Both the position numbers and the translations under genes were made by a program. The notes under the pieces were generated by a model that was given only the letters and a program-made list of their open reading frames with translations, was not told where the DNA came from and did no database searches. Shown here piece after piece: positions 21,938 through 33,989 of a DNA stretch of 64,000 nucleotides. The stretch's first letter is position 1. Each line of letters starts with the position of its first letter. Source of the stretch: Juglans regia (Eukaryota; Streptophyta; Magnoliopsida; Fagales; Juglandaceae); NCBI RefSeq assembly GCF_001411555.2, contig NC_049905.1, positions 13,082,586-13,146,585 of the forward strand, given 5' to 3'.

Positions 21938-24367
21938 TGTTAGGCCCAGTGATGTGAGGCCCAGTGATGTGAGGCCCGGTCCCGTGAACAAGGCCCAACC
22001 TTTCTTGGAGAGCTTGATACGATGCCGTTTTGGGTGGTTTTTCTTCTTCATCAGCTTCCTTCTCGATTGTTTCTCCCCCTCTTTCTCTTTCGGTTTTCTT
22101 TGTCTTTCGAAACACGCCATCATGGTTCGGCAGTCGCTAGATAGAAGGGCAGATAATTCACATAAATTCTGCTCTCGGGATTTGCTTACGTCATAAAGAA
22201 GGAACGTAAGCTAGAAAGAAGAAGAGTATGTAAGAAGGAAGGAGCAGGGCATTACACATGCGTTGCCTGCGTTGATTTTCCAGGTGGAGTTGCTACGATA
22301 TCTCCCTTACTGATTGTTTTGCCTTTAGATGCTCACCTACTCTCGCTTCTCTCTTGTTCTCTCTCTTCTGCGAAGTGGTTAATCTCATTGCAGAGGTGTT
22401 GACGCTGAGCTCTGTTGAACGAAGGTAAGGTAACCGAGTGCCCGTTTTACATTTTTTTACATGGTGTAATTTAGTGGCTTTTAATGTTATGATCGTTGGA
22501 AAATTTCTTCTATTTTATAATTGAATTTCAAGGCTTTGTAATCTGATGGTGAGTTTTTTTTGAAGAAGAATTATAAAGGGTGGCTGTTGAGTTTGATGTG
22601 GTTGTGTGGGAGCAATTTTGTAACTATTCGGGGTTGTTGATGGCTGTTTTGAGTGTTTTTTATAGACAATTAATTGAATTGATGTAATTTTCTTGTGGGT
22701 TATAAGTTGCGGTCTGAGTTGATATTGACAGTCAAGACTGTTTTTATGGCTGGTTGTGTGTGACGAAGTTTGGTTGGCATTGGTTTTGGTGGGTGTATAG
22801 GCCAATATTGAAGTTGGTATATGGTGTGTTGGGTTGAAATGTGGGCTGTCCAAATTATTATTTGGATGTGTGAGTGAGTTATTTTCCTGATATATGGTTT
22901 AGAATTTGGGCCTTAATTTTTAGATCGAAATTGTGTTGTTGGTTTTTAATACTTAGTTTATATATTTTATTTTATGAATAGGTGACGAGACTGATAGAGG
23001 TCATTTTCAAGGTATAGATAATACGCTGCAAGAGTTAGGTAAGCAGGGTTCCTATGCTAGATTTGCATAAAAAGAAATGAACTGAAGTTGGTTTATAAAA
23101 ATGTGCATGTTGTTTTAAAAAGAAATGGTGAAAAACAACCTAAGTATATGTTTTGCATTCACTCATGAGATATGTATGAAAGATAAAAGAAATGCTTTTG
23201 ACATGAATAGTGTAGACATGAACAATATTTGACATATTTCTAAAATATGCAAAAGAATGAATATGATATCATTGAGATTTTTATACATGTGGTATGAAAT
23301 GATTTGGATCTATTTTTGATCAAATGGAAATTATATGAATATGTTTGGCACATGTTTTGATATGATATGGATATGGTTTTAATATGATGATACTGGTTCA
23401 CGTGATATGGTTGGTACCAACATGATATGATACTGACGAGACTGATAGAGGTCATTTATTTTATGAATAGGTGACGAGACTGACGAGACTGATATGAGTG
23501 CACCCATTTTGGAAACACAATGGTCTTTTTATGTGTCCTTTCCTATGCGCACACTCGGGGCTTCGAGATTGAAAAATGGGAAGTTTCACAATATGATACT
23601 GCTAGGTTTGGCAACCGGGGATAGCACAACCCTACCACGGAGGTTAAACATGGCATATGATATGATACGATATAATATGATAAGATGAAGATGTTTAGTT
23701 ATGTTATGCCAAAGTGTTATTGAATATGAAAATGGTTAATGAATATGAAAAGATTGAAATTTCGCTCTGATTTTTCTGATAATACGTTTTGAGATGTGTA
23801 TATGAAAATAAAATGTTTTGCTTCTACATAACAAACTTTCTAAAAATGGCTAATATTTACACACTAGTATAAGTTTTCTGCTTACTGAGTTGTTGATAAC
23901 TCACCCCTTATCTTCATTATTTTTCAGATGATATTGATGATATTGATGACCCAGCTGAGGGTCAGGAATAGAAATTGAAGCTTGACTAGATATGGATAGA
24001 AGGTCGAGAACCTAAGGGTACCATTGTTAGAAGAGGGTTTGACTTGAGTATTTAAAGTTCTTTATGTTATTTAGATATATTGAGACTTAAGATGTTTGAG
24101 TTTATTACGTTAAGATTTAATTATGTTTTGGTTTAGTAGGACCTATGGTTTTATCAGTTCGGTATGTTATCACTACTGAGAGATTGTGGACCCCTTGATT
24201 TATTATTATTGTAGTAAAGACTTTTGTGGAGTTTGTAATCTGTTTATTTAGAAGATATGAGATTGATTTTGCTTATGAAGTCTTTGGAGATTTTTAGATG
24301 TGTTGGGAGATATGTTTATAAGTGACATGTAGTAATTCTCTAACCCACCTGGTTATGGGGCGTTACA
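21938..24367 (+). repeat. 5' LTR of the plus-strand Tekay-like element
   Basis: 2430 bp. Relative to the 3' LTR, 22110-22256 replaces a different 336-bp block (29591-29926). A local duplication of GTGACGAGACTGATAGAGGTCA is present at 23432-23455 (parent copy at 22980). The LTR stem-loop is at 23886-23903. Confidence 0.88.
23886..23903 (+). other. Conserved LTR stem-loop (5' LTR copy)
   Basis: TGAGTTGTTGATAACTCA, 464 bp before the LTR end, preceded by CTGCTTAC and followed by CCC. Confidence 0.75.
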
Positions 24368-24369
24368 TT

Positions 24370-24385
24370 TGGTATCAGAGCTAGG
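24370..24385 (+). other. Primer binding site (tRNA-iMet), Tekay-like element
   Basis: TGGTATCAGAGCTAGG two bases after the LTR end TTACA. Confidence 0.93.
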
Positions 24386-24822
24386 TTTGAGGTTCTGCCG
24401 ACTATAGTTTGTGAGATTTCAGAGTATAGATAGTCTTTAAGAAATCATTTTCAGATTTGATGTGATAGCAGAGCGGACTATAGGGTTGAATATTATAGTT
24501 TTTTGGAAGTCTTAGAATTCGCAGACTTTAGGAATGATTTTGATGTGTAGGATTTCATAGGTCTATGAACTAAGTTCATGTTGATTGAGGTTTGTTTTAA
24601 TTTCAGAATCTTCTTATATAGTTAGATGGGGTAAGGTATTAGATTTTGGAGATTGACTATTACTACCGTTGTGCGTACTTCTTTTCTCTCTATTATAGGT
24701 ATCCTTATAATTTTTGAAGTATAATATATATGTTTTGTTTTATGAATACCACTAATTAATTATGTTCATATGAACTCTATTTTTTTGAAACGATTATTAA
24801 AGATCCAAGTTATTTTGTCAAG

Positions 24823-25842
24823 ATGCCACCTTGTCGTCGAGAACGAAATATGTTGGACTTGAATGCAAATGAGAACGAAAGGGAAGCAAACCTGAGTGCT
24901 TCTGAAGTTTTACGAGTAGCGACACATCAATTAATGGATGACCTCGTGCAGAATCCCTCGGGTCGCCATCGTAACTATAATGAAGGAGGCTGTACTATAG
25001 AGAAATTCAATCAAATGCAGCCCCCTTTATTTGATGGGAGAGGCGATCCAACCCAGGCGGAGGATTGGATTCAGGACATTGAGGAGATATTGCGGGTCCT
25101 AACGTGTACAAATGAACAGAAGGTGGTTTACGCCACATTCAAGCTAACCGGGGAGGCGAAGAGGGGGTGGATTTCTGAAAGAACTATCAGAGAAGCAGAA
25201 GGGACAAAAATAGTTAGTTGGCTGCATTTCAAGCATATCTTTCTTAAGCGCTTATTCCCTAGCTTGGTCCAAGATGACAAGGCTATCGAATTTGCCACCT
25301 TGGTGTAGGGAACAATGACGGTACACCAGTATATAGCAAGATTTACTGAGTTATCCCGTTTTGCTACGTATCTGATTCCCGATGAGGAAAGTAAGGCATG
25401 TAAATTTAAGCAAGGGCTGAATGAGAAACTTTATGAGCGAGTGGTGGGCTTTCAGATTCGAAACTTTTAAGAGTTGGAAAATAAGGCCACAGGTTTTGAA
25501 CGAAGCCTTCAAAGGAGCGCTGCATTGCATGAATAGAGGAAGAGGACCACAACATATGGGTATCATTCTGGCATGGACCAGGGATCATGGAAAAAGAGGA
25601 ATGAAGGTAGTAGCACGGGTAAGAGGCCGGTTCCCGGCACCCAACAAGCAAATCAATGTAGAACTTGCAACCGAGTACATGCCGGAGTATGCAGGATGGA
25701 GGTGGGACTATGCTTCCGTTGTGGCAAACCGGGTCACTATCTTAGGGACTGCCCATTGCAATTAGACAGTAACAGGCCACCACCACCCAAAGCAAAAGGG
25801 ATAGCGCGAGGCAACTTCCAGCGTACTATTGTGCTTGCATGA
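24823..25842 (+). pseudogene. Tekay-like gag, broken
   Basis: Opens MPPCRRERNMLDLN; the gag core is QPPLFDGRGDPTQAEDWIQD, ending with FKHIFLKRLFPSLVQDDKA. A TAG at about 25306 splits it from VHQYIARFTELSRFATYL. A second stop follows FQIRNF and a third follows SAALHE. Two cysteine clusters follow: CRTCNRVHAGVC and CFRCGKPGHYLRDC (25660-25760), the usual Tekay/Del pair. The product would be the capsid/nucleocapsid precursor. Confidence 0.9.
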
Positions 25843-25996
25843 GTTTGTGCTCTGACACCTGGAGAGGCTGAGGATAGGAATGATGTGATCACTGGTATGT
25901 CTCCTTTGTTTTGCTTTAAGGATTTTATTTTATTTTATTCTATTTGTTGGTTTTGGTTAAGACTATGAATATTTTAGTTTATGGATAAGGCTAAAT

Positions 25997-28900
25997 GTGA
26001 TCACATGTACTCTTTCTTTGTTTTCTAATAATGCTATTGTGTTATTTGACTCGGGAGTGACACATTCTTTTGTTTTCACGGCTTACTCTAGATTTTGCAC
26101 TTTAGAAACTAAAAAGTTGAAGCACAAGTTAGTGGTTGCGACCCCAACAGGAAATTTGGTAGTTAGTAGTAAGATTCCTCCGGGGTGTCCTTTATCTATA
26201 GTGGAAAGACTAATGCCAATAGATTTAATAGTGTTCCACATGATTGGATTTGATGTGATTTTGGGTATGGATTGGCTGGCTTCCTACCACGCCAGTATTG
26301 ATTGTTTTAAAAAAGAAGTGGTTTTTAGACCCCCCAAAAGAAAGTGAATTTCGGTTCACAGGATCGAAAGTGAGGTTGGTTCCACCCATCATATCTGCCA
26401 TTCAGGTTGGAAAATTGTTACATGATGGTTGTCAGGGATTCTTAGCCTGTGTGGTAGAAGCACTAAAAGAGGAGTTCAAGTTAGAACAAATACCTATTGT
26501 GAGTGAATATCCAGAGGTTTTCCCAGAAGATTTATCTGGACTTCCACCCGAGCAGGAGGTAGAGTTTGCTATTGAACTAGTTCCAGGCACGACACCCCTT
26601 TCGAAAGCACCTTACCGAATGGCGCCGTCTGAATTAGTGGAACTCAAAGAGCAGTTGCAAGATTTGTTGGACAAGGGTTTCATTAGGCCTAGTGTATCCA
26701 CCTTGGGGATCTCTAGTTCTCTTTGTGAAGAAGAAGGATGGATCGATGAGAAAGTGTATCGATTACAGGGAACTTAATCAGGTGACCATAAAGAATAAGT
26801 ACCCACTACCCTGTATAGAAGATTTGTTTGATCAGCTTCAGGGTGCTCAGGTATTTTCAAAGATTGATCTTCGATCGGGTTACCATCAATTGAAGATCAG
26901 GGTAGAAGACGTGGCTAAGACGGCTTTCAGGACCCGATATGGCCATTATGAGTTTTTGGTCATGCCTTTTGGCCTGACTAATGCCCCAGCAGTATTCATG
27001 GATTTGATGAACAGGGTGTTCCATGAATTTTTGGATAAGTTTGTGGTTGTTTTTATTGATGATATACTGATATACTCCAAAAGCAAGATTGAGCATGAAG
27101 AACATTTGAAGTTGGTACTTGGGACACTCAGAGATAAAAAGTTGTTTGCTAAATTGAAGAAGTGTGAATTTTGGCTTGATTCAATCACCTTTTTATGGCA
27201 TGTAGTTTCGAAAGATGGCATTTCAGTGGACTCGAGAAAAGTGGAAGCAGTGGTTAATTGGTCAGCATCAAAGAATGTTCATGAGGTTAGAAGTTTCTTG
27301 GGATTGGCGGGTTATTACCGTCGATTCCTTGATGGTTCTTCTAGGATAGCAGTTCCTCTCACAGCACTCACCAGGAAAAATAATAAGTTTGAATGGATAA
27401 CAAAGTGTGAAGAAAGCTTCCAGGAGTTGAAACAGAGATTAGTGACAGCTTCGGTGTTAAAAGTCCCCACGGATAGAGGTGGATATGTTGTTTATAACGA
27501 TGCATTAAGGCTTGGATTGGGGTGTGTACTGACGCAACATGGGAAGGTTATAGCTTACGCCTCACGCTAACTGAAAGTGTATGAACATAATTATCCCACA
27601 CATGATCTGGAACTTGCGGCAGTCATTTTTGCACTTAGGATTTGGAGACACCATCTGTATGGGGAAAAGTGCAAAATTTTTACGAATCACAAGAGTTTGA
27701 AATATTTCTTCACCCAAAAGGAATTGAATATGAGGCAGAGGAGATGGCTTGAGTTGATCAAGGATTATGATTGCACCATCAATTATCACCCAAGCAAAAC
27801 TAATGTTGTAGCCGACACCTTAAGTAGGAAGTCAATGGGACTGACAGTTGCAGCCGTTACTACTCAACATAGGTTGTTAATGGACTTAGAAAGAGCTGGT
27901 ATTGAGGTCATCACTAGTGATACAAATACTTCATGGCCAGTTTGATAGTTCAACCAACCTTGATAGATAAAATCAAAGCCGCTCAGCAAGTGGACTCAGG
28001 GTTGGTGAGGCTAGTGGAAGAAGTCAAGAATGGGGACAAATCTGATTTTAGCGTTTCCGAGGATGGAGTTTTGAGGTTTAGAGGTATATTGTGCATACCT
28101 GCTGATGATGAACTAAAACGGGTAATTCTTGAAGAAGCACACCGTTCTTTGTACACAGTTCACTCAGTGAGTACCAAGATGTATCGGGACTTGAGAGTCT
28201 TTTTGGTGGAATTGTATGAAAAGAGAAATTGTTAAATTTGTGGAACAATGCCTAACTTGCCAATATGTGAAGGCGGAGCATCAGAGACCTGCAGGATTAT
28301 TGTAGCCACTCCAGATTCCAGAATGGAAGTGGGAGCATATCTCCATGGACTTTGTGACAGGCCTACCAAGGACATTGAGCGGACAAGATGCCATATGGGT
28401 GATCGTGGATCGCTTAACGAAGACCCCTCGTTTTGTGCCCATTAAAGTTTCTTATAAACTGGAGAAACTAGCTGAGTTGTACGTGCAAGAGATAGTGAGG
28501 TTGCATGGAGTACCGGTATCCATTGTGTCAGATAGAGACCCTCGTTCACTTCCAAGTTCTGGCGAAGCTTACAAGAGGCAATGGGTACTAAGTTAAGTTT
28601 CAGTACTTCTTTTCACCCTCAGAAGGATGGGCAGTCAGAAAGGACTATTTAGACCTTAGAAGACATGTTGTGGGCATGTGTATTGGATTTTAAGGGAACT
28701 TGGATGCGACATTTACCATTGGTCGAGTTTGCTTATAATAATAGTTTCCAGGCTAGCATTGGGATGGCACCATACGAGGTTTTGTATGGCAGAAGGTGTA
28801 GATCTCCATTGTATTGGATGAAGTAGGTGAAAGGAAACTTTTGGGGCCAGAGATTATTCAATGGACCACAGAGAAGATAGATACCATTTGGGCTAGAATG

Positions 28901-29402
28901 AAAGCAGCTCAAAGTAGACAAAAGAGTTATGCAAATAAACACCGCTGCCAATTAGAATTTGAGGTTGGAGATAAGGTATTTTTTAGGATAGCATCGATGA
29001 AAGGAGTTATGAGATTCGGAAGGAATGGTAAGTTAAGCCCATGATATATTGGACCGTTTGAGATTCTTGATCAGATTGGGACAAGTGGCTTACAGGGTGG
29101 CCCTATCACCGGCATTCTCGGGAGTGCATAACGTGTTTCATGTGTCTATGTTGAGAGAGTACATCCATGACCCCACCCACATTATAGATCATGAACCCCT
29201 TCAGATTCAAGAGGATATGACCAACATCGAGGAACCAGTGCGGATTTTGGACAAGAAAGAGCAAGTGTTATGGACTCGAACTATCCCTTTGGTTAAAGTA
29301 TTGTGGAATAATCATGCTATCAGTGAAGCATCTTGGGAATTCAAGGAAGAGATGGGACTTAAGTATCCTCACATGTTCAAAGAGAATTTTTATAGCTTGT
29401 AG
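25997..29402 (+). pseudogene. Tekay-like pol with chromodomain, broken
   Basis: Protease: VLFDSGVTHSF (about 26045) and GMDWLASYHASIDC. A frame change lies at about 26300. RT: from EYPEVFPEDLSGLPP, another frame change at about 26690-26740, then [32 protein letters not shown] and FIDDILIYS at about 27050. RNase H: a stop after YASR at 27570, [13 protein letters not shown], and a tail ending [10 protein letters not shown] at about 27830. Integrase: a stop at 27945, [21 protein letters not shown] (28345) and VSDRDPR, with frame changes at about 28235 and 28550. It ends with FEVGDKVFFRI, a GPF-like piece and a degenerate chromodomain (PVRILDKKEQVL...KVLWNNH...ASWEF, 29235-29350). At least eight lesions. 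Confidence 0.92.
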
Positions 29403-29426
29403 CAAATTCTGAGGACGGAATTTTTG

Positions 29427-29440
29427 TAAGGGGAGGAGGA
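29427..29440 (+). other. Polypurine tract, Tekay-like element
   Basis: TAAGGGGAGGAGGA immediately precedes the 3' LTR start TGTAATGCCC. Confidence 0.9.
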
Positions 29441-31278
29441 TGTAATGCCCAATGATGTGAGGCTTGAACAAGGCCCAGCCTTTCTTGGAGAGCTTGATAC
29501 GGCACCGTTTTGGGTGAGTTTTTCTTCTTCATCATCTTCCTTCCCGATTGTTTCTCCCTCTCTTTCTCTTTCGGTTTTCTTTGTTTTTCGTTTTAAGTCG
29601 TCTCTCACTCACCCATTACCCATCTTTCCCTCCCCCGATTCTTCTCTTCCCTTCATCGGTTTCTGTTTTGGTGAGTTCAGGTTTCATGCCCGATTGCTTC
29701 CCCATTTTCTTTTTTCCTCTGCTTTATTGTTACCGAAAAATATTCCTTTGTTTTCCATTCTCTCTAAACAACAGGTTTTCTTCTCCTCAAATCTTGTGTT
29801 TCTCTCTTCAGACTTGTCTCTTCTCTCCCTCTAGTGTAATGTTCTTCGTCTTCAGATATCTCTCCCTTTCTCTCTCAAGTCAACGCCTTCCCTCTTTTTA
29901 GTTTTATTTTCCTTTCTCCTCTTTTTCATGCGTTGCCTACATTGATTTTCCAGGTGGCGTTGCTGCTATTTCTCCCTTACTGATTGTTTTTCCTTTAGAC
30001 ACTCACCTACTCTCGCTTCTCTATTGTTCTCTCCCATTTGCGAAGTGGTTAATCTCATTGCCGAGGTGTTGACGCCGAGCTCTGTCGAACGAAGGTAAGT
30101 AACTGAGTGCCCATTTTACATTTTTTACATGGTGTAAATTAATGGCTTTTAATGTTATGATTGTTGGAAAATTTCTACTGTTTTATAATTGAATTTGAGG
30201 GCTTTGTAATCTGATGGTGAGTTGTTTTTGAAGAAGAATTACAAAGGGTGGTTGTTGAGTTTGACGTGGTTGTGTGGGAGGAATTTTGTAACTGTTCAGG
30301 GTTGTTGATGGCTGTTTTGAGTGTTTTTATAGACAATTGAATTGACGTAATTTCTTGTGGGTTATAAGTTGCGGTCTGAGTTGATATTGACAGTCAAGAC
30401 AGTTTTTATGGCTGGTTGCGTGTGATGAAGTTTGGTTGACGTTGGTTTTGGTGGGTGTATAGGCCAATATTGAAGTTGATATATGGTATATTGGGTTGAA
30501 GTGTGGGCTGTCCAGATTATTATTTGGATGTGTGAGTGAGTTATTTTGCTGATATATGGTTTAGAATTTGGGTCTTAATTTTTAGATCGAAATTGTTTTG
30601 CTGGTCTTTAATACTTAGTTTATATATTTTATTTTATGAATAGGTGACGAGATTGATAGAGGTCATTTTCAAGGCATAGATAATATGCTGCAAGAGTCAA
30701 GTAAGCGGGGTTCCATTGCTAGATTTGCATAAAAAGAGATGAACTGAGGATGGTTTGTAAAAATGTGTATGTTGTTTTAAAACGAAAATGTGAAAAACAA
30801 CCTCAGTATATGTTTTGCATTCACTCATGAGATATGTATGAAAGAGAAAAGAAATGCTTTTGATATGAATAGTGTAGACATAAGCAATATTTGACACGTT
30901 TCTAAAATATGCAAAAGAGAGAATATGATATCATTGAGATTTTTATACATGTGATATGAAATGATTTGGATATGTTTTTGATCAAATGGAAATGATATGA
31001 ATATGTTTGGCACGAGTTTTGATATAATATGGATATGAAAAACCTTTGGCATACTTATCTGTTTTAATTCTGATTCTGGATATGGTTCTGATATGATGAT
31101 ACTCGTTCACGTGATATGGTTGTTACCAACATGATATGATATGATATGAGTGCACCCACTTTGTAAACAAAGTGGTCTTTTATGTGTCCTTTCCTATGTG
31201 CATACGCGGGGCTCCGAGATTGAAAAAGGGGAAGTTTCACAATATGATACTGCCTGGTTTGGCTACCGGGTATAGCAC

Positions 31279-31296
31279 AACCCTACCACGAGGGTT
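31279..31296 (+). other. Conserved LTR stem-loop AACCCT-ACCACG-AGGGTT
   Basis: Six-base arms and a six-base loop. The same structure is intact at 47698-47715 (inverted, in solo LTR 3). The 5' LTR copy near 23625 has one arm mutated. Confidence 0.7.
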
Positions 31297-31541
31297 AAAT
31301 ATGGTATATGATATGATACGATATGATATGATAAGATGAAAATGTTCAGTTCAGTTATGTTATGCCAAATTGTTCTTGAATATGAAAATGGTTTATGAAT
31401 ATGAAAAGATTGAAATGTTGCTCCGATTTTTCTAATAATACATTTTGAGACGTGCATATGAAAATAAAATGTTTTGTTTCTGTATACCAAACTTTCTAAA
31501 AAGGGCTTATGTTTACCCATTAGTATAGGTTTTCTGCTTAC

Positions 31542-31559
31542 TGAGTTGTTGATAACTCA
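31542..31559 (+). other. Conserved LTR stem-loop (3' LTR copy)
   Basis: Same TGAGTTGTTGATAACTCA 18-mer, 455 bp before the LTR end. Confidence 0.75.
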
Positions 31560-32014
31560 CCCCTTATCTTCATTATTTTTTAGATGATATTGATGACCCA
31601 GTTGGGGGTCAGGAATAGAAATTGGAGCTTGATTAGATATGGATAGAAGGTCGAGTACCTAAGGGTACCATTGTTAGAAGAAGGGTTTGACTTGAGTATT
31701 TAAAGTTCTTTATGTTATTTAGATTTATTGAGACTTAAGATGTATCAGTTTATTACGTTAAGATTTAATTATATTTTGGTTTAGTAGGACCTATGATTTT
31801 ATCAATTTGGTAGGTTATCACTACCGAGAGATTGTGGACCCTTTGATTTATTATTATTGCAATAAAGACTTTGTGGAGTTTGTAATGCGTTTATTTAGAA
31901 GATATGAAATTGATTTTGCTTTTGAAGTCTTTGGAGATTTTTAGATGTGTTGGGAGACATGTTTATAAGTGACATGTGGTAATTCTCCAACCCACCCGGG
32001 TATGGGGCATTACA

Positions 32015-32211
32015 GTGCACCCTTTGTTCGCCATGTCATTAGCAAGATGGTTGCCTGCCTGTGAGGTGGAGAAGGGTGCTCTCCTTGCTCGCCTGTGAGG
32101 TGGGGAAAGGTGCTCCCCTTGCCCTCTGTGTCCATAGTGGGATGGTAGTGGGCTATTGAGAATGCCAATGAGCTCGGTGGTGGTCGTCAATGGCTCCATG
32201 AGCTCACAGTA
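32015..32211. other. Unclassified sequence between two Tekay-like elements
   Basis: Continuation of 20963-21937. It contains GCCTGTGAGGTGG-GAA twice (32056-32075, 32091-32108), also matching GCCTGTGAAGTGGGGAA at 21914-21930. No coding signal. Confidence 0.6.
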
Positions 32212-33912
32212 TATGACGCCCTCGACCCCCACGTGTTATTTTTTGTGCAGTTCGTGACACCGGGATGATGACCACACAGATCACGCACCCTAACGACCAG
32301 TGATTAGAGTGTGTAAATCATGCAGTAGGTGTACAAAATAATATTCGCAGCGGAGAAATAAAAGGTCTTTCTTTATTAAGTACCAAAATTGTTCAAAAAC
32401 AGAAAAGTAGCTTTGCAAGGATTAAACAATCATACGACATATAAATTAAAAACAGGAAATAACATAAGGGAAACAAATCCGATAACACTGAACAGTTTCT
32501 CCGCAACTCAAACCTCTGGCGGAGCTGATCTCTCAGGTTCATACTCGGGCTTTGCATCAGACTTTACGGCACCATAAGACGGAACCGTAGGGTAAAACAC
32601 AACAATGAGATTATGACATCTCAGCAAGTAATTAACCAAAACAACATCTAAAAGATTTATAGCACAATATTGAAATCACGCGTCCCCATATGGATAAATA
32701 CGCAGAAAAACAACATCTCATTTCCTTTTTTCCAAAATACCCTTTTTACAACTCAGGCAAAAAATCCCATTTTTGGTCCAGTCATAACCATTAATTAATA
32801 TGCATGCACCACGGTCTCCCCTATGGACCGTCCGCACACTCTGGCTCTCATCGTCACACCACGGGTAACGTCCGTGCATGAGACTTCGTAACGAGCAATG
32901 CCCAGTTCCGCGCCTTGCGCGTACATGGCCAAGCATCCTCTAACCACGCCAGCCAAAAGGTCATGGAATCGGTACGAGAGCGTTACAGTTTCTTTCGTTC
33001 CCGTCGTCGCCCAACGACAACTCAGGGGACGTCACGTCAGTCTATTACGCTCCCGAGTGACCAGAGAAGCTCCACTGAGATAATGCCCCATCTTGGCTTG
33101 GGGTCGTGATACACATGCACCCACATATTCAGTCACAATTTCCAACAGACAACGTGACATTACAACACAATTTACTAAAAACGATAAATATGTATTTCAA
33201 CAGTTTATTGGAGTACAATTAAATAATTCATTTATAAAATCTCAATCATTTACAAATATACAGTTTCACAGCTACTCGCGTAATCCCGTCCTCCAATCCA
33301 GCCTAAGGCTCAACACCAAATCCAACCATAAACACAACCCAACATTTTAACGGCCCAAGGCCCAATTTCCCACATGCCAATAGTTACATATTTTGTATGA
33401 CAATTACAACAATATTGTTTAAAACTAGAACATTACATACACACGAAGATAGGAATAAATCTGAAAGATCAAGCGAAATGGAACCCTAAGGGGTTCCTCA
33501 AAATGGCGCCGTTTGCAATTTAAAGGGGAGGGCTGGGTTACAATCCGAACAGGCTGGGCTCACACGACATGGGCTTTGATCACACGGGTTGAGCCAATTT
33601 GCACACGGGTTGGGTTGGGTTACACATGCATGGCTGCGCTTCAATCTCAACAAGGGTTGGGTTTTTTAAAACTCAAAGGATTGGGCTTCTAATCGGGTTG
33701 GATTAAAATAGAACAAACACACACACGCACACAGCCCACCAAAAATAAAAACACTACAAAATCAAAGGCCCAAACCAAAAAAACACCAATATAAAATAAA
33801 ATAAAATAACATAAATAAAATACCATAAATAAAATAACACAAACAATAAAAATAACACATTAATTAAAGTAACATGGAATTAAAAACACATGCAAAAATT
33901 AGAGACCTCACA
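32212..33912 (-). repeat. 3' LTR of the minus-strand Tekay-like element, internally deleted
   Basis: 1701 bp against 2478 bp for its partner. The deletion junction is at AATGG (33477-33481). The missing 771 bp correspond to 39949-40719, including the TATA box. The left end reads TATGACG where the partner has TGTGACG. Confidence 0.88.
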
Positions 33913-33930
33913 ACCTCTCCCCCTTAAAAG
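33913..33930 (-). other. Polypurine tract, minus-strand Tekay-like element
   Basis: Minus strand CTTTTAAGGGGGAGAGGT directly before TGTGAGGTCTC, the LTR start. Confidence 0.88.
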
Positions 33931-33989
33931 AAATTTTGTTCTCGAAATTGCCAAGTTCTTCATTGATTCCAAAACTAGATACAACACAA

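Larger units (their letters stand above)
21938..32014 (+). mobile_element. Decayed Tekay/Del-like chromovirus, plus strand
   Basis: 10.1 kb. LTRs at 21938-24367 and 29441-32014, beginning TGTTAGGCCC/TGTAATGCCC and ending GGGGCGTTACA/GGGGCATTACA. The target duplication is GTGAA/GTGCA (21933-21937, 32015-32019), one mismatch. The iMet PBS is at 24370 and the PPT at 29427-29440. Gag, protease, RT, RNase H, integrase and a degenerate chromodomain are in order but broken. Large LTRs of about 2.5 kb, the iMet PBS and the chromodomain fit Tekay/Del. The two LTRs differ by about 8% in a sampled stretch and by block replacements. Confidence 0.92.
29441..32014 (+). repeat. 3' LTR of the plus-strand Tekay-like element
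   Basis: 2574 bp. It carries a CT-rich 5' third (29515-29920), the stem-loop AACCCTACCACGAGGGTT at 31279-31296, the TGAGTT/AACTCA stem-loop at 31542-31559 and the end GGGGCATTACA. Confidence 0.9.

Noticed and set aside
29445..29901. Ser/Phe-rich ORFs at the start of the 3' Tekay-like LTR
   Set aside because: CT-rich LTR sequence translated as F, S, L and P; the other LTR does not keep the frame.
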